From the NCBI GenBank assembly GCA_012728465.1, contig JAAYFB010000428.1, positions 1 to 7,845 on the forward strand: a stretch of DNA of 7,845 nt. Direction: 5' to 3'. Source of the stretch: Proteiniphilum sp. (lineage in GTDB: Bacteria; Bacteroidota; Bacteroidia; Bacteroidales; Dysgonomonadaceae). The translations under genes and the position numbers were made by a program. This document shows positions 6,206 through 7,845 of this stretch, one piece after another. The notes under the pieces were generated by a model, which was not told where the DNA came from, made no database searches, and was given only the letters and a program-made list of their open reading frames with translations. Within the stretch, counting starts at the first letter, position 1, and the number at the start of each line of letters is the position of its first letter.

Positions 6206-7096
6206 ATGTGGAAAGAAAAGTTTTTAAGCTATCTCCGTCATGAGAAGAATTACTCTTCCCATACGGAGATTTCTTATTTTAGAGATCTAGAGCAATTCCA
6301 AGAGTATATAGAGCGTGAGATGACTGGTTTTGATCCTTTGTTAATAGATGCTGATGTTGTAAGAAATTGGATGTATGAATTAAACGCTTTAGGGCTAAAG
6401 CCTAGGTCGATTAATAGAAAGCTGAGTACAATTCGCTCCTTTTTTCATTATCTTTTAAAGAAAGGAGTAATAAGTAAGAACCCAGCGGTAAATATTAAAG
6501 GACTAAAGGCGCCAAAAGAGTTGCCACAATTTGCCACTAATGATGAGTTGTCAAGAATCTTAGAGGATGACTCACTCTTTAGTGATGACTTTGAGGGGCG
6601 AAGGGATAGATTTTTGCTAGAGCTGTTTTATTTAACTGGTGCTAGACGATCCGAATTGGTTAACTTAAACGATAGTGATATCAATCATGATAGAAAAGAG
6701 TTGCTTATTACAGGTAAAGGGAATAAGCAGAGAATGATTCCACTATCGGATAAGAGTTATGAAAAGCTCACAAATTATATCATAGAAAGGGATAGAGATA
6801 TTGAAAACAAAAGCCCGGCTTTGTTTGTTAGAATAAATGGAGAGCGGTTGAATGCCCACAATATGTATATCATAATAAACAAGAGTCTTGAAAGCATAAC
6901 TACAATGGGAAAAAAGAGTCCTCATACACTACGACATTCTTTTGCAACAGAGATGCTTAATAATGGTGCAGAAATTACAGCCGTAAAGCAACTGTTGGGT
7001 CATGCAAGTTTGGCTTCAACCGAAATATATACTCACGTAACTTTTGAAGAACTTAAAAAAGTCTATAACAAAGCTCACCCAAGAGCTAAAAATTAG
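6206..7096 (+). CDS. xerC: XerC/XerD-type tyrosine recombinase
   Basis: This family resolves chromosome dimers by strand exchange at dif, using a covalent 3'-phosphotyrosine intermediate. The 296-residue protein is the usual Xer length. Residues 1-85 form the SAM-like core-binding domain, and a catalytic domain follows from about 105. The full active site is visible: Arg147 (TGARRSEL), Lys171 (ITGKGNKQR), His240 and Arg243 (PHTLRHSFATEML), His266 (LLGHASLAST) and the nucleophile Tyr275 (EIYTHV). It lies 59 bases after rpsU with no promoter in between, and its stop codon touches the hpf SD, so it sits inside the rpsU-hpf unit. I see no phage genes or att-like repeats, which favours a housekeeping Xer over an integrase. 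XerC versus XerD cannot be settled from one copy. FtsK, the partner that activates Xer, is encoded upstream in this window. Confidence 0.92.
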   Translation: MWKEKFLSYLRHEKNYSSHTEISYFRDLEQFQEYIEREMTGFDPLLIDADVVRNWMYELNALGLKPRSINRKLSTIRSFFHYLLKKGVISKNPAVNIKGLKAPKELPQFATNDELSRILEDDSLFSDDFEGRRDRFLLELFYLTGARRSELVNLNDSDINHDRKELLITGKGNKQRMIPLSDKSYEKLTNYIIERDRDIENKSPALFVRINGERLNAHNMYIIINKSLESITTMGKKSPHTLRHSFATEMLNNGAEITAVKQLLGHASLASTEIYTHVTFEELKKVYNKAHPRAKN

Positions 7097-7103
7097 AGGA
7101 GGA
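7096..7103 (+). promoter_or_regulatory. Strong SD sequence of hpf
   Basis: GAGGAGGA contains the complete AGGAGG (7097-7102) with a 7-base spacer to the ATG at 7110. Its first G is the last base of the recombinase stop codon. No other annotated gene start visible in the window has an SD; only the short leader ORF before rpsU does. This site decides the hpf start: an in-frame ATG at 7044 lies inside the recombinase gene and has no such signal. Confidence 0.9.
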
Positions 7104-7109
7104 TACAAT

Positions 7110-7406
7110 ATGGAATTAAGGATTCAATCTATTAACTTTGAAGCGTCAGAGCAATTGACTGCTTTCATAGAGAAACGAGTTTCTAAACTAGAGAAATTTA
7201 ACGACAACATTATTGATGGTGAAGTTATCATGAAAGTGATAAAACCAGAAACTTCTAAAAATAAAGAGGCTTCTTTAAAAGTACATCTCAAAAATGGAGA
7301 GGCATTTGCAACGAAAGTGGCAAACACATTTGAAGAGGCACTAGATCTATGTTCAGAGGCAATTGAGAAGCAAATCATAAAAACGAAGGAAAAAATTGCA
7401 AAATAA
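7110..7406 (+). CDS. hpf: Ribosome hibernation-promoting factor HPF (short form)
   Basis: HPF/RaiA-family proteins bind the 30S decoding channel in stationary phase and hold ribosomes inactive. The 98-residue product shows the family pattern: MELRIQSINFEASEQLTAFIEKRVSKLEKF (strand and helix), a GEVIMKVIKPE strand, SLKVHLKNGEAFATKVANTFEEALDLCSEAIEKQI, and a lysine-rich tail. It lacks the long-form C-terminal dimerisation domain (about 180 residues or more in long HPF), so it is the short type. The start at 7110 is set by the SD and gives the conserved MELRIQ opening; the frame runs back to 7044 but that start would add 22 unrelated residues. It is the last gene of the rpsU unit. Being translationally set apart by an SD in this phylum is unusual and suggests specific control. 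Confidence 0.95.
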   Translation: MELRIQSINFEASEQLTAFIEKRVSKLEKFNDNIIDGEVIMKVIKPETSKNKEASLKVHLKNGEAFATKVANTFEEALDLCSEAIEKQIIKTKEKIAK

Positions 7407-7409
7407 TTC

Positions 7410-7431
7410 ACTTTTTTCCTTGAAAAGTTTT
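7410..7431 (+). terminator. Weak candidate terminator after hpf
   Basis: ACTTTT (7410-7415) pairs with AAAAGT (7423-7428) around a 7-base loop and is followed by TTTT (7428-7431). The stem is AU-rich and weak, and it overlaps the -33 element of the tRNA promoter. Read-through from hpf into the tRNA genes is possible. Confidence 0.3.
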
Positions 7432-7459
7432 GGTAGTGTCAAAAATATGCCTACCTTTG
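7429..7459 (+). promoter_or_regulatory. Promoter of the tRNA operon
   Basis: TTTG (7429-7432), 19 bases, then TACCTTTG (7452-7459): a complete match to the Bacteroidetes -33/-7 consensus at ideal spacing. The expected start is about 7464-7467, some 60 bases before the first tRNA. Confidence 0.9.
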
Positions 7460-7512
7460 CGACCGTTTCCTAGTAATCACTACAAGGTAGTATGTTAACT
7501 AGGGAGCGGTTG
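7460..7512 (+). promoter_or_regulatory. Leader stem-loop of the tRNA operon
   Basis: Bases 7460-7474 pair with 7498-7512 over 15 bp including three G-U wobbles. Inside the loop a second hairpin pairs ACTAC (7479-7483) with GTAGT (7487-7491). It fills almost the whole stretch between the promoter and tRNA-Thr. If transcription starts near 7465, about ten pairs of the outer stem would be in the RNA. No T-run follows, so 5' leader processing or stabilisation of the nascent transcript is more likely than termination. Confidence 0.65.
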
Positions 7513-7523
7513 CAAAACCAGAT

Positions 7524-7597
7524 GCCTCTTTAGCTCAGTTGGCCAGAGCACGTGATTTGTAATCTCGGGGTCGTTGGTTCGAATCCGACAAGAGGCT
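7524..7597 (+). tRNA. trnT: tRNA-Thr (anticodon UGU)
   Basis: The acceptor stem GCCTCTT / AAGAGGC (7524-7530 / 7590-7596) is perfect. The D stem is GCTC / GAGC. The anticodon loop TTTGTAA carries TGT at 7558-7560, which reads ACA and related Thr codons. The T arm is GTTGG TTCGAAT CCGAC. The discriminator is T (7597) and CCA is not encoded (CAA follows). The anticodon stem CGTGA / TCTCG has a U-U opposition at its middle pair. Confidence 0.95.
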
Positions 7598-7602
7598 CAA
7601 AG

Positions 7603-7621
7603 ATAACCGAAGTGCGGTTAT
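7603..7621 (+). promoter_or_regulatory. Spacer hairpin between tRNA-Thr and tRNA-Tyr
   Basis: ATAACCG (7603-7609) pairs perfectly with CGGTTAT (7615-7621) around a 5-base loop. No T-run follows. Its place in the spacer fits an RNase-processing or transcript-stability element in a tRNA precursor. Confidence 0.5.
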
Positions 7622-7647
7622 AATATGATAAGAAATAGTGGAAATAA

Positions 7648-7732
7648 GGGCAGTTACCAGAGTGGACAAATGGGGCTGACTGTAACTCAGCTGGCTACGC
7701 CTTCGGTGGTTCGAATCCATCACTGCCCACCA
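7648..7732 (+). tRNA. trnY: tRNA-Tyr (anticodon GUA)
   Basis: The acceptor stem GGGCAGT / ACTGCCC (7648-7654 / 7722-7728) is perfect, the anticodon stem is GCTGA / TCAGC (7675-7679 / 7687-7691), and the loop CTGTAAC carries GTA at 7682-7684. The 13-base variable arm (7692-7704) forms a GGC/GCC mini-hairpin, as expected for class II bacterial tRNA-Tyr. The T arm is GGTGG TTCGAAT CCATC. Discriminator A and CCA (7729-7732) are encoded, unlike in the tRNA-Thr gene before it. Confidence 0.96.
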
Positions 7733-7822
7733 CTTAATGGTTAGATGTTGTCGATTGTGGAGAATACTCTTTTTGAAAAATAGGTATATATTTATCATGC
7801 GACATTGTTCTAGTCAAGAATT

Positions 7823-7845
7823 GCGGAAGTAGCGCAGTTGATAGA
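7823..7845 (+). tRNA. Third tRNA, 3' end outside window, probably tRNA-Gly
   Basis: GCGGAAG (acceptor 5' strand), TA, GCGC (D stem 5' strand) and AGTTGATAGA (D loop and start of the D stem 3' strand) form the first 23 bases of a tRNA. The opening GCGGAAGTAGC is typical of bacterial tRNA-Gly, and Gly follows Thr and Tyr ahead of tuf in many bacteria. The anticodon is outside the window, so the identity is an inference. Confidence 0.75.

Noticed and set aside
6206..7096. Recombinase considered as an integrase of a mobile element
   Set aside because: It has no phage or conjugation genes, no flanking direct repeats and no excisionase. It lies inside the conserved rpsU-hpf unit, and its length and motifs are those of housekeeping Xer proteins.
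7044..7109. Upstream in-frame start that would lengthen HPF by 22 residues
   Set aside because: It lies inside the recombinase gene and lacks an SD, while the ATG at 7110 has a perfect SD and gives the conserved HPF N-terminus.
7535..7798. Minus-strand ORF of 87 codons over the tRNA genes
   Set aside because: It is the antisense of two tRNA genes and gives the familiar artefact peptide (SNQRPRDYKSRALAN-like) seen in spurious annotations.

Overview
The window looks like chromosomal core sequence from a low-GC member of the Bacteroidetes, most likely order Bacteroidales. Three things point there. The promoters fit the Bacteroidetes consensus (TTTG, 19 bases, TAnnTTTG). Only one of the five visible annotated gene starts has a Shine-Dalgarno (SD) sequence. 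The block rpsU - tyrosine recombinase - hpf - tRNA-Thr - tRNA-Tyr - next tRNA matches the region that leads into tuf in that order. I see no insertion sequence, phage gene, CRISPR array or toxin-antitoxin pair.

Layout. 1-1416 (+) is the transpeptidase half of a class A penicillin-binding protein whose start lies outside the window. A strong bidirectional terminator (1446-1481) separates it from a convergent gene (1508-1996, -) for a small exported thioredoxin-fold protein that has lost both active-site cysteines; this gene has a textbook promoter at 2096-2126. A 540-base non-coding stretch leads to ftsK (2537-5128, +). Next come about 830 AT-rich bases without a convincing gene except a possible 12-codon leader ORF. 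They hold a weak terminator, an inverted repeat, and the promoter and long structured leader of rpsU. Then follow rpsU (5955-6146), a XerC/D-type recombinase (6206-7096) and hpf (7110-7406). A second textbook promoter (7429-7459) drives a tRNA operon with a stable leader stem-loop: tRNA-Thr(UGU), tRNA-Tyr(GUA) and the first 23 bases of a third tRNA, probably Gly.

How the genes fit together. The first part serves the cell envelope and division: peptidoglycan cross-linking, then FtsK, which pumps DNA at the septum. FtsK normally activates a Xer recombinase such as the one encoded 1.1 kb further on. The second part serves the ribosome: bS21, hibernation factor HPF and tRNAs.

The most interesting signal is in the rpsU-hpf unit. 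Bacteroidetes ribosomes are known, from Flavobacterium work, to hide the 16S anti-SD with the help of bS21, so SD sequences are normally rare and ineffective. Here hpf carries a full AGGAGG. The rpsU leader carries an AGGAG in front of a 12-codon ORF that runs into a 12-bp hairpin, while rpsU itself has no SD. This suggests, as a hypothesis, that bS21 supply controls its own operon and HPF output through ribosomes with an exposed anti-SD.
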